Assembly (NCBI RefSeq): GCF_003634215.1
Contig: NZ_RBWX01000007.1
Span: 112,001-176,000, forward strand
Source of the DNA: Sphingosinicella microcystinivorans
GTDB lineage: Bacteria > Pseudomonadota > Alphaproteobacteria > Sphingomonadales > Sphingomonadaceae
Length of the DNA: 64,000 nt
Direction: 5' to 3'
This document shows, in pieces, positions 41,074 through 49,894 of the stretch; the first letter of the stretch is position 1; each line of letters starts with the position of its first letter. The position numbers and the translations under genes were made by a program. The notes under the pieces were generated by a model that did not search any database, had not been told where the DNA came from, and was given only the letters and a program-made list of their open reading frames with translations.

Positions 41074-42146
41074 ATACGTCATTGCAATCCAACCAGCACC
41101 TCAACGCCCTCACGAGCCTTAGAGGCCTCGCAGCGTGGTGGGTGGTTTTATATCACACCAGGTCCGTTCTGGAGCCCCATGTCCTGACACCGGTGATGTC
41201 TTTTTTCCGGAATGGCGATCTCGCGGTCGACATGTTTTTTGTTTTGTCCGGCTTTGTCATGTATCTTAATTATTCCGAGAAGATTGGGAAATCGTTCTCT
41301 TCGATATCGGATTTTCTATACAAGAGATTTGCGCGAATATATCCGCTTCATATTTTTTTACTTATATTGTTTTTAATTTATTTTTCCGCATTTTCCATAT
41401 TTTCTGGAGATTTTCCGGAAAAAGAAACGTATTCGTATTTCATTCAATCCGTGTTTCTTGTGCAAAACTGGGGGTTTTCGAACGGCCTGCAATGGAATGT
41501 CCCGGCCTGGTCGATATCGACGGAATTTTTCGCCTACCTCTGTTTTCCGGCTTTGGGATTTTTCGTGAAGGTCCGCGAGTGGCCAACATGGCTCCTCGGG
41601 GGTGTTTTGGTCCTCATCGCGTTCGGGCTACACCTGTATTTTCAGGTGCTCGGCTTGAATTTCGCGGGGGGTATCGAGCAGACCGGCCTTCTGCGCTGTG
41701 TGTCCCAATTCCTTATGGGAATGATCCTGTGCGTCATCTACCTTCGCGATGAGCGCGCGAGTGCGCTCAAGATCGCGGCTCTGCTTGCCATCGCGGCCCT
41801 CTTCATAACAATAAGGGCTTTGGATACGCAGGCACCCGTCATCCCCCTGATCTGGGTGACCTTGATCCTGGGATTCGCCCTGTGGCGCCGCGCCAACCCG
41901 CTGGCATATCGACCGCTCGTGTGGCTCGGGGATATTTCCTACGCAACCTACCTCTGCCACTACCTCGGTTTCATCGCCTTCAAGCATGTGTTCGTGAAGG
42001 CAGACGAGGTGACGCCGCTATGGCTCGTGATGGGATTCTATCTGGGCCTGCTCATCGCATCGCACCTTTTATTTCGCTACATCGAGAAGCCCGCGCAGCG
42101 CTGGCTGCTGAGGCGGCGAACACGGCTTCAGCCTGTGCGCGTATGA
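41070..42146 (+). CDS. Membrane acyltransferase, OafA/Acyl_transf_3 family
   Basis: A 358-residue integral membrane protein with about ten helices. The opening NALTSLRGLAAWWVVLYHTR contains the family His, and GDLAVDMFFVLSGFVMYLNY is the second signature. Such enzymes O-acetylate or succinylate envelope sugars. Its first half (41200-41480) is clearly more AT-rich than neighbours, hinting at transfer. The GTG start (41070) overlaps the paralog B stop, so the three genes form a unit. Confidence 0.9.
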   Translation: MNTSLQSNQHLNALTSLRGLAAWWVVLYHTRSVLEPHVLTPVMSFFRNGDLAVDMFFVLSGFVMYLNYSEKIGKSFSSISDFLYKRFARIYPLHIFLLILFLIYFSAFSIFSGDFPEKETYSYFIQSVFLVQNWGFSNGLQWNVPAWSISTEFFAYLCFPALGFFVKVREWPTWLLGGVLVLIAFGLHLYFQVLGLNFAGGIEQTGLLRCVSQFLMGMILCVIYLRDERASALKIAALLAIAALFITIRALDTQAPVIPLIWVTLILGFALWRRANPLAYRPLVWLGDISYATYLCHYLGFIAFKHVFVKADEVTPLWLVMGFYLGLLIASHLLFRYIEKPAQRWLLRRRTRLQPVRV

Positions 42147-42168
42147 CCGGTAACGTGACAGGCGCTGG

Positions 42169-42759
42169 TCAGGCGTCTGTTTCCTGATCCTTACCGTGCT
42201 TCATCAGGATCGGCGCCTGTGAAGCGGCGAAGATCATCGAGATCACGAGCACGCCCCAAACCTTGAAGGCGACCCACTGGTCGAAGGTCAGGTAGGCGCG
42301 CAAGCCTTCGTTCAGGATCGCCATGGCGAGAAAGAAGAACGCCCAGTTGCGCGTCAGTTTCTTCCAGCCGTGGTCGTCCATTTCGGGAAAGCCGCTTTCC
42401 ATCACGAGCTTCAGCAGCGGCCGGCCGGTGACGAGCCCGAAGAACAGGATCGCGGCGAACATCGCGTAGATGATTGTCGTCTTGATCTGGAAGAAGCGTT
42501 CGTCGTGCAGGTAGATTGTCAGGCCGCCGAACACGGCGACGATGATGCCGGTGAACCACTGCATAGGTCCGACGCGGCCCGTCTTCAGCTTGGAAACGAT
42601 CATCGCGATGGCGGTTGCGATCATGAACGCGCCGGTCGCCCACATCGCCTGGTTGACGTCGTCGCCCGGCGCAAGGCTGTTCACCGCGAAGAACACGAGC
42701 AGCGGCCCGAAATCGAGCGCCATGCGCAGGCCCGAACCTTTGGTCTTGTCTTCCGCCAT
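42169..42759 (-). CDS. ispZ: Septation protein IspZ/YciB
   Basis: A 196-residue inner-membrane protein with five helices, matching intracellular septation protein A. It opens LRMALDFGPLLVFFAVNSL and has the typical TRNWAFFFLAMAILNEGLR. It is linked to cell division and envelope synthesis. Its ATG overlaps the ftsY stop by one base (TAATG), so it is coupled to ftsY. Confidence 0.93.
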   Translation of the reverse strand: MAEDKTKGSGLRMALDFGPLLVFFAVNSLAPGDDVNQAMWATGAFMIATAIAMIVSKLKTGRVGPMQWFTGIIVAVFGGLTIYLHDERFFQIKTTIIYAMFAAILFFGLVTGRPLLKLVMESGFPEMDDHGWKKLTRNWAFFFLAMAILNEGLRAYLTFDQWVAFKVWGVLVISMIFAASQAPILMKHGKDQETDA

Positions 42760-43712
42760 TACGCGTCCTTCTTCGCGCCCATACCCGCAAGCGCGCGGGC
42801 GAACTCCGCCGGATCGAACGGGCGCAGGTCGTCGATCTGTTCCCCTACGCCGATCGCGTGAACGGGGAGTTTAGAACGGTCCGCCGCCGCGACGAGAACG
42901 CCGCCGCGCGCGGTGCCGTCGAGCTTCGTCATCACAAGGCCCGTGACCCCCGCGACCTCTCGGAACACGTCGATCTGATTGAGCGCGTTCTGGCCCGTGG
43001 TCGCGTCGAGTACGAGCACGACGTCGTGCGGTGCGGATTCCATCTGGCGCTTCAGCACGCGTTTGATCTTGGCGAGCTCGTCCATCAGCCCGGCCTTGTT
43101 CTGCAGGCGCCCGGCTGTGTCGATGATCAGCACGTCCGCACCCGCCGCGCGCGCCTTCGTCAGCGCTTCGAACGAAAGTGCGGCAGCGTCGCCGCCGACC
43201 TTGCCGGAAACGACGGGGATGTTGAGCCGCCCGCCCCAGATCGAAAGCTGTTCGATGGCCGCGGCGCGGAACGTATCGCCCGCCGCCAGCATCACCGAAT
43301 AGTCCTGCTCCTGAAACAGATGCGCGAGCTTGGCGATGGTCGTGGTTTTGCCCGATCCGTTGACGCCGACGACAAGGATCACGTGCGGGCGCGGAAACGC
43401 CGTCACTTCGATGGGGTGAGCAACCTTCGTCAGCACCGCTTCCACTTCGGCGGCGACGACCGTTTTCACTTCGTCGTCGCTCACCTGCCGGTCGAATTTG
43501 TCGGCAGCGAGTTTCGCGGTGATGCGCGCGGCGGTGGCGGGGCCGAGATCGGACGCGATCAGCGCCTCCTCGATCTCCTCCAGCATCGCATCGTCAAGCG
43601 GGCGCTTCGAAACAAGCCCCGCGAGATTCTCGCCGAGCTTGCCGGAGGTACGCTGAAGCCCGGCGCGGAGCCGCGCGAGCCAGCCTTTGGGTTCTGCCTG
43701 TTCTTCGCTCAC
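42759..43712 (-). CDS. ftsY: Signal recognition particle receptor FtsY
   Basis: A 317-residue SRP GTPase. N domain at about 15-95. G domain: G1 VVGVNGSGKTTTIAKLAHLF, G2 region GDTFRAAAIEQL, G3 DTAGRLQNK, G4 TKLDGTARGG. It docks SRP-ribosome complexes at the inner membrane. The acidic A domain is nearly absent, as in many alphas. The start is GTG 43712, overlapping the mtaB stop (GTGA). Order dapF-mtaB-ftsY-ispZ is a tight operon. Confidence 0.95.
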   Translation of the reverse strand: MSEEQAEPKGWLARLRAGLQRTSGKLGENLAGLVSKRPLDDAMLEEIEEALIASDLGPATAARITAKLAADKFDRQVSDDEVKTVVAAEVEAVLTKVAHPIEVTAFPRPHVILVVGVNGSGKTTTIAKLAHLFQEQDYSVMLAAGDTFRAAAIEQLSIWGGRLNIPVVSGKVGGDAAALSFEALTKARAAGADVLIIDTAGRLQNKAGLMDELAKIKRVLKRQMESAPHDVVLVLDATTGQNALNQIDVFREVAGVTGLVMTKLDGTARGGVLVAAADRSKLPVHAIGVGEQIDDLRPFDPAEFARALAGMGAKKDA

Positions 43713-44950
43713 GCCGGGGTCGCTAGCAGCCTCGACGCTTCCGCGCCAGTGACGCATGCGCGCACGATGCTGCCGGGCGCGACGGACCGATCGAGCGCGG
43801 CGGGGGTGAAATCGGCGGCGTGGCCGGTGCGCCCGTCTTTTTCCACGAGCATGTCGATGGCGTGGCCCTGTTGCGCGGCGAGGTGGGCGGCGAGCCTCCG
43901 GGCGGCGGCTTCGCGCATCCGGGCCGCGCGTGCCTTGCGGATGGGAACGGCAAGCTGGGGCATCCGCGCGGCGGGCGTGCCGGCGCGCGCTGAGTAGGGG
44001 AAGATGTGGCCGAACACGATGTCGCAGTCGTCGATCAGGCGCAGCGAGTTTTCGAACATGTCGTCGGTTTCGGTCGGGAAACCGGCGATGATGTCCGCGC
44101 CGATGGCGATCTCCGGCCGCCTCGTCTTTACCGCCTCCACGAAGCGCACGGCATCGGCCCGTGTGTGGCGGCGCTTCATGCGTTTCAGGATCATGTCGTC
44201 GCCCGATTGCAGCGACAGGTGCAGGTGCGGCATCACGCGCGTCTCGCCCGTGATCGCTTCGACGAGCGCGGGGTCGGCCTCGATCGAGTCGATCGAGGAG
44301 AGGCGCAGGCGGCGCAATGTCGGAACGTGGGTCAGAATGCGCTGCACGAGGCTGCCGAGCGTTGGGCTGCCCGGAAGATCGGGGCCGTAGGAGGTAAGGT
44401 CGACTCCGGTCAGCACCACCTCCTGCGCGCCAGCGTCCATCAGCCTTTTGATGCGGTCGATGACAAGGCCCGCAGGCACGCTGCGCGAATTGCCGCGCGC
44501 GTAGGGGATGATGCAGAAGGTGCAGCGGTGGTCGCAGCCGTTCTGGACCTCCACGAAGGCGCGGGTGTTGGCGGCGAAGCCGTCGATCAAGTGCGGCGCC
44601 GTCTCGCGCACCGCCATGATGTCGCCGACGCGGACGCGCTCGCCCCCGAGCAGCGTGGCGGCGTCCAGCTTCTCAGCATTGCCGACGACGCGGGAGACTT
44701 CGGGCATTGCCGCAAAGCCCGCCGCGTCCACCTGCGCCGCGCAGCCGGTGACGATGACGCGTGCTTCCGGGCGCTCGCGCTTCAGCCGCCGGATCGTCTG
44801 CCGCGCCTGTCGCACCGCTTCGCCGGTGACGGCGCAGCTGTTGATGACGATGGTGTCAGCGTCTCCGGCGGTGGCGAGGTGCTGCCGGATGATCTCGCCC
44901 TCGTAGATGTTGAGGCGGCAACCGAGATTGATGACCTGATGGTCGCTCAA
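43709..44950 (-). CDS. mtaB: tRNA t6A37 methylthiotransferase MtaB
   Basis: A 413-residue radical SAM methylthiotransferase. N-terminal UPF0004 domain with Cys in NLGCRLN, NSCAVTGEA and VTGCAAQ for one cluster. Radical SAM CxxxCxxC at GCDHRCTFCIIP. It converts t6A37 to ms2t6A in tRNA. The start is TTG 44950, overlapping the dapF stop (TTGA). A C-terminal TRAM domain is short. Confidence 0.92.
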   Translation of the reverse strand: MSDHQVINLGCRLNIYEGEIIRQHLATAGDADTIVINSCAVTGEAVRQARQTIRRLKRERPEARVIVTGCAAQVDAAGFAAMPEVSRVVGNAEKLDAATLLGGERVRVGDIMAVRETAPHLIDGFAANTRAFVEVQNGCDHRCTFCIIPYARGNSRSVPAGLVIDRIKRLMDAGAQEVVLTGVDLTSYGPDLPGSPTLGSLVQRILTHVPTLRRLRLSSIDSIEADPALVEAITGETRVMPHLHLSLQSGDDMILKRMKRRHTRADAVRFVEAVKTRRPEIAIGADIIAGFPTETDDMFENSLRLIDDCDIVFGHIFPYSARAGTPAARMPQLAVPIRKARAARMREAAARRLAAHLAAQQGHAIDMLVEKDGRTGHAADFTPAALDRSVAPGSIVRACVTGAEASRLLATPA

Positions 44951-45753
44951 GCGTAGGCCTCGAGGTCGATCTCGCCGGTGAAAGCGGTCGTCGCCGGGCC
45001 GGTCATGACGATATGGTTGTCGTCCCGCCATGCGATCGAAAGGTCGCCGCCGGGCAGCGTCACCGTCACGTCGCGATCAACAAGGCCGCGCCGCATCGCC
45101 GCGATCGCGGTGGCGCACGCCCCGGTGCCGCAGGCGCGCGTCAGCCCGACGCCGCGTTCCCACACCCGCAGGCGGATGTGTTCGCGCGAGACGATGCTTG
45201 CAACGTTCACATTGATGCGCGCGGGGAACAGCGGGTCATGTTCGATGATCGGCCCCAGCCGCTCCAGGTCCACCGAATCAGTGTCGGGCACGAAGAACAC
45301 GACGTGCGGGTTGCCCACGTTCACCGCGACCGGGCTTTCCAGCGTTTCCCAGCCGACCGGCATGTGCAGCGTGTCCATCGCGTAGGCGAGCGGGATCTCA
45401 TCCCACCCAAAGCGTGGCGTGCCCATGTCGATGCTGGCGCCTTCTGCCGTCGCCGTGCCCTCGATGAGGCCGCCAGCCGTCTCGATCAGGGCATTCGCGC
45501 CGATCACCTGCGCCACGCAGCGGGATGCGTTGCCGCACGCCTCGACCTCGCTCCCATCGGCGTTCCAGATCCGCATCCACGCGTCGGCGCGGTCGGATCG
45601 CTCGATAACGATCAGCTGATCGCAGCCGATCCCCGTATGCCGGTCGGCGATGGCGCGCACCTGCTGCGCCGTCAGCGACAGCGGCTCCACGCGCGCATCG
45701 AACACGACGAAGTCGTTGCCGAGGCCGTGCATCTTGAGAAACGGACGGGTCAT
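44947..45753 (-). CDS. dapF: Diaminopimelate epimerase
   Basis: A 268-residue DapF. The two catalytic cysteines are in EACGNASRC and TRACGTGACA. It interconverts LL- and meso-diaminopimelate for lysine and peptidoglycan synthesis. The first codons match homologs (PFLKMHGLGNDFVVFDAR). It heads the dapF-mtaB-ftsY-ispZ operon and is divergent from the methyltransferase-like lipoprotein, 90 bp away. Confidence 0.96.
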   Translation of the reverse strand: MTRPFLKMHGLGNDFVVFDARVEPLSLTAQQVRAIADRHTGIGCDQLIVIERSDRADAWMRIWNADGSEVEACGNASRCVAQVIGANALIETAGGLIEGTATAEGASIDMGTPRFGWDEIPLAYAMDTLHMPVGWETLESPVAVNVGNPHVVFFVPDTDSVDLERLGPIIEHDPLFPARINVNVASIVSREHIRLRVWERGVGLTRACGTGACATAIAAMRRGLVDRDVTVTLPGGDLSIAWRDDNHIVMTGPATTAFTGEIDLEAYA

Positions 45754-45843
45754 CGCGCCGCATTTAGGGATTGCACGCGCCCAAGTCCATGCACGCGCCC
45801 ATCGGATTGCCTGCGCGGCAGCGTTCGCGGTAGACAGGGTTCA

Positions 45844-46554
45844 ATGAATAGTCGCACCCTCCTGCTGTCTTCACTCGTGCTGCTGGCTGCCTGCAAGGCG
45901 CCGCCGGCGCCGCCGTCTCCGCCCGGAGAAGACAGTTTCCCCTCCGTCGAGCGGCCTGTCGCCGAGATCGTCAGCGCGCAGTTTTCAGACGAGGAAAGCC
46001 GTGAGCAGGCGGGGGAGGCGCGCCGTGTAATGGATCTGATGGGCATCGCCCCGGGCTCGATCGTCGCTGACATCGGCGCCGGGCGCGGCTATTATACGGT
46101 TAACCTTTCGCGCCGGGTGGGCGATAAAGGCCGGGTCTACGCGGAGGATATTTTCGACAACACCGTGAACGACCTGCGTGGCCGCGTTCATGCCGCCGGG
46201 TTCGCAAACGTGTCTGTGGTGCTGGGCACGCCCGGCGATCCTAAGCTGCCGGCGACAAGTCTCGATCGTGTGCTCCTCGTGCACATGTACCACGAGATCG
46301 AGAACCCGTATGAGCTGCTCTGGAATCTGCGGACAAGCCTGAAGCCGGATGCGCTTGTCGGTATTGTCGATGCCGACCGACCGACGCGCAACCATGGTAC
46401 GCCGCCTTGGCTGGTCGACTGTGAAGTGCAGGCGATCGGCTTTGAACGGCAGGCGCTGCACGAGCTGGATGGCAAGTCGTATCTGGCGGTCTACGCGGCG
46501 ACGAAGCCGCGTCCCCGGCCCATCGACATTCAACCTTGCCGATCGGCGCCGTAG
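45844..46554 (+). CDS. Methyltransferase-fold lipoprotein (exported)
   Basis: A 236-residue protein whose signal ends in the lipobox VLLAAC (Cys17), followed by a Pro-rich linker. The rest is a class I methyltransferase fold: VADIGAGRGYYTVNLSRRVG (motif I), VLLVHMYHEIENPYELLWNL, and LKPDALVGIVDADRP. A SAM-type fold outside the cytoplasm is odd because SAM is not expected there. It may bind another ligand, or be catalytic by an unknown route. Similar exported proteins occur in proteobacteria. Confidence 0.75.
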   Translation: MNSRTLLLSSLVLLAACKAPPAPPSPPGEDSFPSVERPVAEIVSAQFSDEESREQAGEARRVMDLMGIAPGSIVADIGAGRGYYTVNLSRRVGDKGRVYAEDIFDNTVNDLRGRVHAAGFANVSVVLGTPGDPKLPATSLDRVLLVHMYHEIENPYELLWNLRTSLKPDALVGIVDADRPTRNHGTPPWLVDCEVQAIGFERQALHELDGKSYLAVYAATKPRPRPIDIQPCRSAP

Positions 46555-46588
46555 AGACCCGTAGGCCTCCACGGCGCCGCTGGCTGCA

Positions 46589-47134
46589 TTAGAAGTGGAA
46601 CACGACCGCCGCTGTCGGGCGGATGCTCTGGAACTCATCGAACGTGTCGACCGCCAGGCGCAGGCGCACGCCGCTCTCGCCGGTGACGCCGCCGAGGCCG
46701 ATGTCCTTCGGGCCGACCTCGATGCCGAACCCGTAAAGCTCGTTGCGGTCATCGCCGATGTCGGTGTTGACCCACTGATAACCCGCACGGCCGAAGATCA
46801 TGCCGCTTTCGCCGATGCGCAGGCCAAGATGGCCGGTGACACCGTATTCCCAATCGATGTCGCCGAAACCCTTGGCGATGTTGCCCTCGGCGCCGACGAC
46901 AAACATGCCGAGCGGCACGTTTACGCCCGCAAAGCCGGTCAGGAGGCCGCCCTTGGCGCTGCCCTGCGTCTGCAGCAGGCCCTTGTTGCCGGTGTCGAAA
47001 TCGTGCCAGCCGCCACCGATGCCTACATAGGGTTCGATGCCGAAAGCTTTGCTGCCATCGGGAGCTTCCTGCGCGTTCGCGGCGGCAAACGGGAGGGTGG
47101 CAGCGGCGAGCGCTGCAATCATAATGGCTTTCAT
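46589..47134 (-). CDS. Outer-membrane beta-barrel protein
   Basis: A 181-residue protein with a signal peptide (MKAIMIAALAAATLPFAAANA). The mature part alternates strands of a small eight-stranded barrel (YVGIGGGWHDFD, GMIFGRAGYQWVNTDIGD) and ends with Phe (AAVVFHF), the outer-membrane signature. Such opacity-like porins have no set function. ATG 47134 has AGAGGA 8 nt upstream. Upstream region has a CCCATGGG hairpin. Confidence 0.8.
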   Translation of the reverse strand: MKAIMIAALAAATLPFAAANAQEAPDGSKAFGIEPYVGIGGGWHDFDTGNKGLLQTQGSAKGGLLTGFAGVNVPLGMFVVGAEGNIAKGFGDIDWEYGVTGHLGLRIGESGMIFGRAGYQWVNTDIGDDRNELYGFGIEVGPKDIGLGGVTGESGVRLRLAVDTFDEFQSIRPTAAVVFHF

Positions 47135-47466
47135 GGAGATTTTCCTCTTACGCTGAGGCCCATGGGAGAAACCCATGGCCTGGGCTGAACATCTCGCCGG
47201 TCAAATTGCCCACTCGAACCGGCGACCCCCGCATAACCAGCGGCTGTGGGTTCGGGTTGCATGGGAGAGGACGAAACGTGTCCGCGGTGTTGCAGGTCAG
47301 CCACATCAGCGCCTGCGGCATTGACATTGAGGGTGCCTCCGCCTAGGGGAGCCACGCTTTTTCTTGAAAAGCGCGAGTACGAGACGCGTCTACGGATGCA
47401 CGCCGGTCAGCGAAGGTTCGCCCACCGGCGTATTTTGCGTTGGAGCGTTTCGCATAAGGGATTGTG
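47135..47466. other. Gene-less stretch between beta-barrel gene and ffh
   Basis: About 330 bp, divergent promoters expected. It has an inverted repeat at 47159-47181 (CCCATGG arms, loop AGAAA) in the leader of the barrel gene. I checked both strands for a 4.5S RNA and found no GGAA-tetraloop domain. No convincing small gene. Confidence 0.5.
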
Positions 47467-48897
47467 ATGTTCGAAAGTCTTTCAGAGCGTCTTGGCGGTG
47501 TCTTCGATCGTCTTCGCGGTCGCGGTGCGCTGACCGAGGCGGACGTGCGCGCAGCGATGCGCGAGGTCCGCGTCGCGCTTCTGGAAGCCGACGTTGCGCT
47601 GCCCGTTGCCAAGAGCTTCATCGACAAGGTCACTGAGCGCGCCATTGGCGCCGAGGTCACCCGTTCGGTCACGCCCGGCCAGCAGGTCGTCAAGATCGTC
47701 CACGACGAGCTCGCGATGATGCTCGGCGGCGACGCCGAAGGGCTCGAACTGGATGTCACGCCGCCCGCCATCATCATGATGGTCGGCCTCCAGGGTTCGG
47801 GCAAGACGACGACGACCGCGAAGATCGCGAAGCGTCTGAAGGAAAAGGACCGCAAGAAGGTCCTGATGGCCTCGCTCGACGTCAATCGCCCGGCCGCGCA
47901 GGAACAGCTCCGCGTGCTTGGCGAGCAGACCGAGGTGGCGACGCTGCCGGTGATCGCAGGGCAGCAGCCGGTCGATATCGCCCGCCGCGCACTTCAGGCC
48001 GCGAAGCTGCAGGGCTTCGACGTGCTGATGCTCGACACGGCGGGTCGCCTGCACGTCGATGCGGCGCTGATGGCGGAAATGCAGAGCGTTGCCGCCGTGG
48101 CGGTTCCGCAGGAAATCCTGCTGGTGGTCGACTCGCTGACGGGTCAGGACGCCGTGAACGTCGCCGAGAATTTCTCGAAACAGGTTGATCTCACCGGCGT
48201 CGTGCTGACCCGCATGGATGGCGACGCGCGCGGCGGTGCGGCGCTTTCGATGCGGCACGTCACCGGCAAGCCGATCAAGTTCGTCGGCGTCGGCGAAAAG
48301 CTCGATGCGCTCGATGCGTTCGATCCGCAGCGTGTCGCGGGCCGTATCCTGGGCATGGGCGACGTCGTCAGCCTTGTCGAGAAGGCGGCGGCGACGATCG
48401 AGCAGGAAGACGCCGAGCGCATGGCGGCGAAGCTCGCCAAGGGTCAGTTCGACATGAACGACCTGCGCTCGCAGCTTCAGCAGATGCAGAAGATGGGCGG
48501 CATGGCGGGCCTGATCGGGATGCTGCCCGGCATGGGCAAGCTCGCCGCGCAGGCCGAGAAGGCGGGCGCCGACGACAAGCTGCTCGGCCGGATGGAGGCG
48601 GTGATCCTCTCCATGACGCCGAAGGAGCGCGGCAAGCCCGAGATTTTGAACGCGAAGCGCAAGATCCGCATCGCGAACGGCGCGGGGACGACGGTGCAGG
48701 AGGTGAACAAGCTCCTGAAGATGCACCAGGAAATGTCCACCGCGATGAAGAAGATCCGGAAGATGGGCGGCATGAAGGGGCTCGCCGGTCTCATGGGGAA
48801 AATGGGCGGGGGCATTCCCGGCCTTGGTGGTCTCGGAGGATTGGGCGGAGGCGGGATGCCGCAGCTGCCGCCCGGCTTCGACAAGTTCAAGCGTTAG
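47467..48897 (+). CDS. ffh: Signal recognition particle protein Ffh
   Basis: A 476-residue SRP54 protein. N domain, then G domain with G1 [37 protein letters not shown]. The Met-rich M domain (after about 300) ends in the Gly-rich tail [20 protein letters not shown]. It brings membrane-protein ribosomes to FtsY. AAGGG 6 nt before ATG 47467. It is followed by rpsP 29 bp later. Confidence 0.96.
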   Translation: MFESLSERLGGVFDRLRGRGALTEADVRAAMREVRVALLEADVALPVAKSFIDKVTERAIGAEVTRSVTPGQQVVKIVHDELAMMLGGDAEGLELDVTPPAIIMMVGLQGSGKTTTTAKIAKRLKEKDRKKVLMASLDVNRPAAQEQLRVLGEQTEVATLPVIAGQQPVDIARRALQAAKLQGFDVLMLDTAGRLHVDAALMAEMQSVAAVAVPQEILLVVDSLTGQDAVNVAENFSKQVDLTGVVLTRMDGDARGGAALSMRHVTGKPIKFVGVGEKLDALDAFDPQRVAGRILGMGDVVSLVEKAAATIEQEDAERMAAKLAKGQFDMNDLRSQLQQMQKMGGMAGLIGMLPGMGKLAAQAEKAGADDKLLGRMEAVILSMTPKERGKPEILNAKRKIRIANGAGTTVQEVNKLLKMHQEMSTAMKKIRKMGGMKGLAGLMGKMGGGIPGLGGLGGLGGGGMPQLPPGFDKFKR

Positions 48898-48926
48898 AGT
48901 TCAGTTCAAGCAAGGAAACGAAGAAA

Positions 48927-49385
48927 ATGGCTATTTCCATCCGTCTCGCCCGCGGCGGCGCCAAGAAGCGCCCCGTTTACCGCATCGTCGTCGCCGACTC
49001 GCGCAATCCGCGCGACGGCAAGTATCTGGAGCGCCTCGGCACCTACAACCCGCTGCTGCCGAAGGATTCGGGCGAGCGCGTGAAGCTCGACACCGAGCGC
49101 GCTGCGCACTGGCTGAAGGTCGGCGCGCAGCCGTCTGACCGCGTTGCCCGCTTCCTCGATGCCGCCGGCCTCATGAAGCGCACGGCGAAGAACAACCCGA
49201 AGAAGGCTGAACCGGGCGAGAAGGCCAAGGAGCGCGCCGAAGAGCGTGCCGCGAAGGCAGCCGAAGCCGAAGCCGCCGCGAACGCACCTGCCGAGGAAGA
49301 AGCCGCTGCCGAAGCTCCGGCTGAAGAAGCTGCCGCTGAAGCGGTTGCCGAAGAAACGCCGGCGGCCGACGAGACGGCTGCGTAA
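48927..49385 (+). CDS. rpsP: 30S ribosomal protein bS16 with Ala/Glu-rich tail
   Basis: A 152-residue protein. Residues 1-84 are normal S16 ([20 protein letters not shown]). The rest is a Lys then Ala/Glu/Pro-rich tail without secondary structure motif, an extension common in alphaproteobacteria though long here. It is the first gene of rpsP-rimM-(hydrolase)-trmD-rplS. Confidence 0.96.
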   Translation: MAISIRLARGGAKKRPVYRIVVADSRNPRDGKYLERLGTYNPLLPKDSGERVKLDTERAAHWLKVGAQPSDRVARFLDAAGLMKRTAKNNPKKAEPGEKAKERAEERAAKAAEAEAAANAPAEEEAAAEAPAEEAAAEAVAEETPAADETAA

Positions 49386-49388
49386 CTT

Positions 49389-49862
49389 ATGTCTGAACGC
49401 CGCGTCACGCTTGCCGCCGTCACCGGTGCGCATGGCGTGACCGGCGAGGTGCGGCTGAAAATCTTCGCTGATGATCTTGGCCGCTACCAGCGCTTCAACG
49501 ATGGCGCACTGACGCTGAAATCGCTGCGCATCATTCCAAAAGGCGCGATCGCGCGTTTTGTCGAGGTTGGGGACCGGAATGCCGCCGAGGCGTTGCGCGG
49601 TACGGCGCTGACGGTTCCCCGCTCGGAATTGCCGCCGCTTGAGGCGGGCGAATATTATCATTTCGATCTGATCGGCCTTCCCGCCGAAGCCGATGACGGA
49701 ACCGCTCTCGGCCATGTCGTTGCCGTGGAAAACTTCGGCGCGGGCGACGTGCTGGAGATCGAACGGTCGGGCGGTAAACGCTTCATGGTGCCAATGAATG
49801 CCGATGCCGTTCCCGCGTGGGATGATCTGCGGCTGGTGGTCAACGCGGCTTTCGTCGAATAA
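49389..49862 (+). CDS. rimM: 16S rRNA processing protein RimM
   Basis: A 157-residue RimM. The N-terminal domain begins LAAVTGAHGVTGEVRLKIF; the C-terminal PRC-barrel domain covers about 88-155 (EYYHFDLIGLPAEADDG, RFMVPMNADAVPAWD). It assists 30S head maturation with S19. It starts 3 bp after rpsP. Confidence 0.94.
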   Translation: MSERRVTLAAVTGAHGVTGEVRLKIFADDLGRYQRFNDGALTLKSLRIIPKGAIARFVEVGDRNAAEALRGTALTVPRSELPPLEAGEYYHFDLIGLPAEADDGTALGHVVAVENFGAGDVLEIERSGGKRFMVPMNADAVPAWDDLRLVVNAAFVE

Positions 49863-49894
49863 TCCGAAGCTTCGATCTTTTCGAAGGGGGAATC

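Noticed and set aside
47135-47466. Possible 4.5S or 6S RNA near ffh
   Set aside because: No SRP GGAA tetraloop core and no long 6S-like duplex found on either strand.
47482-48726. 414-codon open frame antisense to ffh
   Set aside because: Shadow of the ffh codons; low-information composition.
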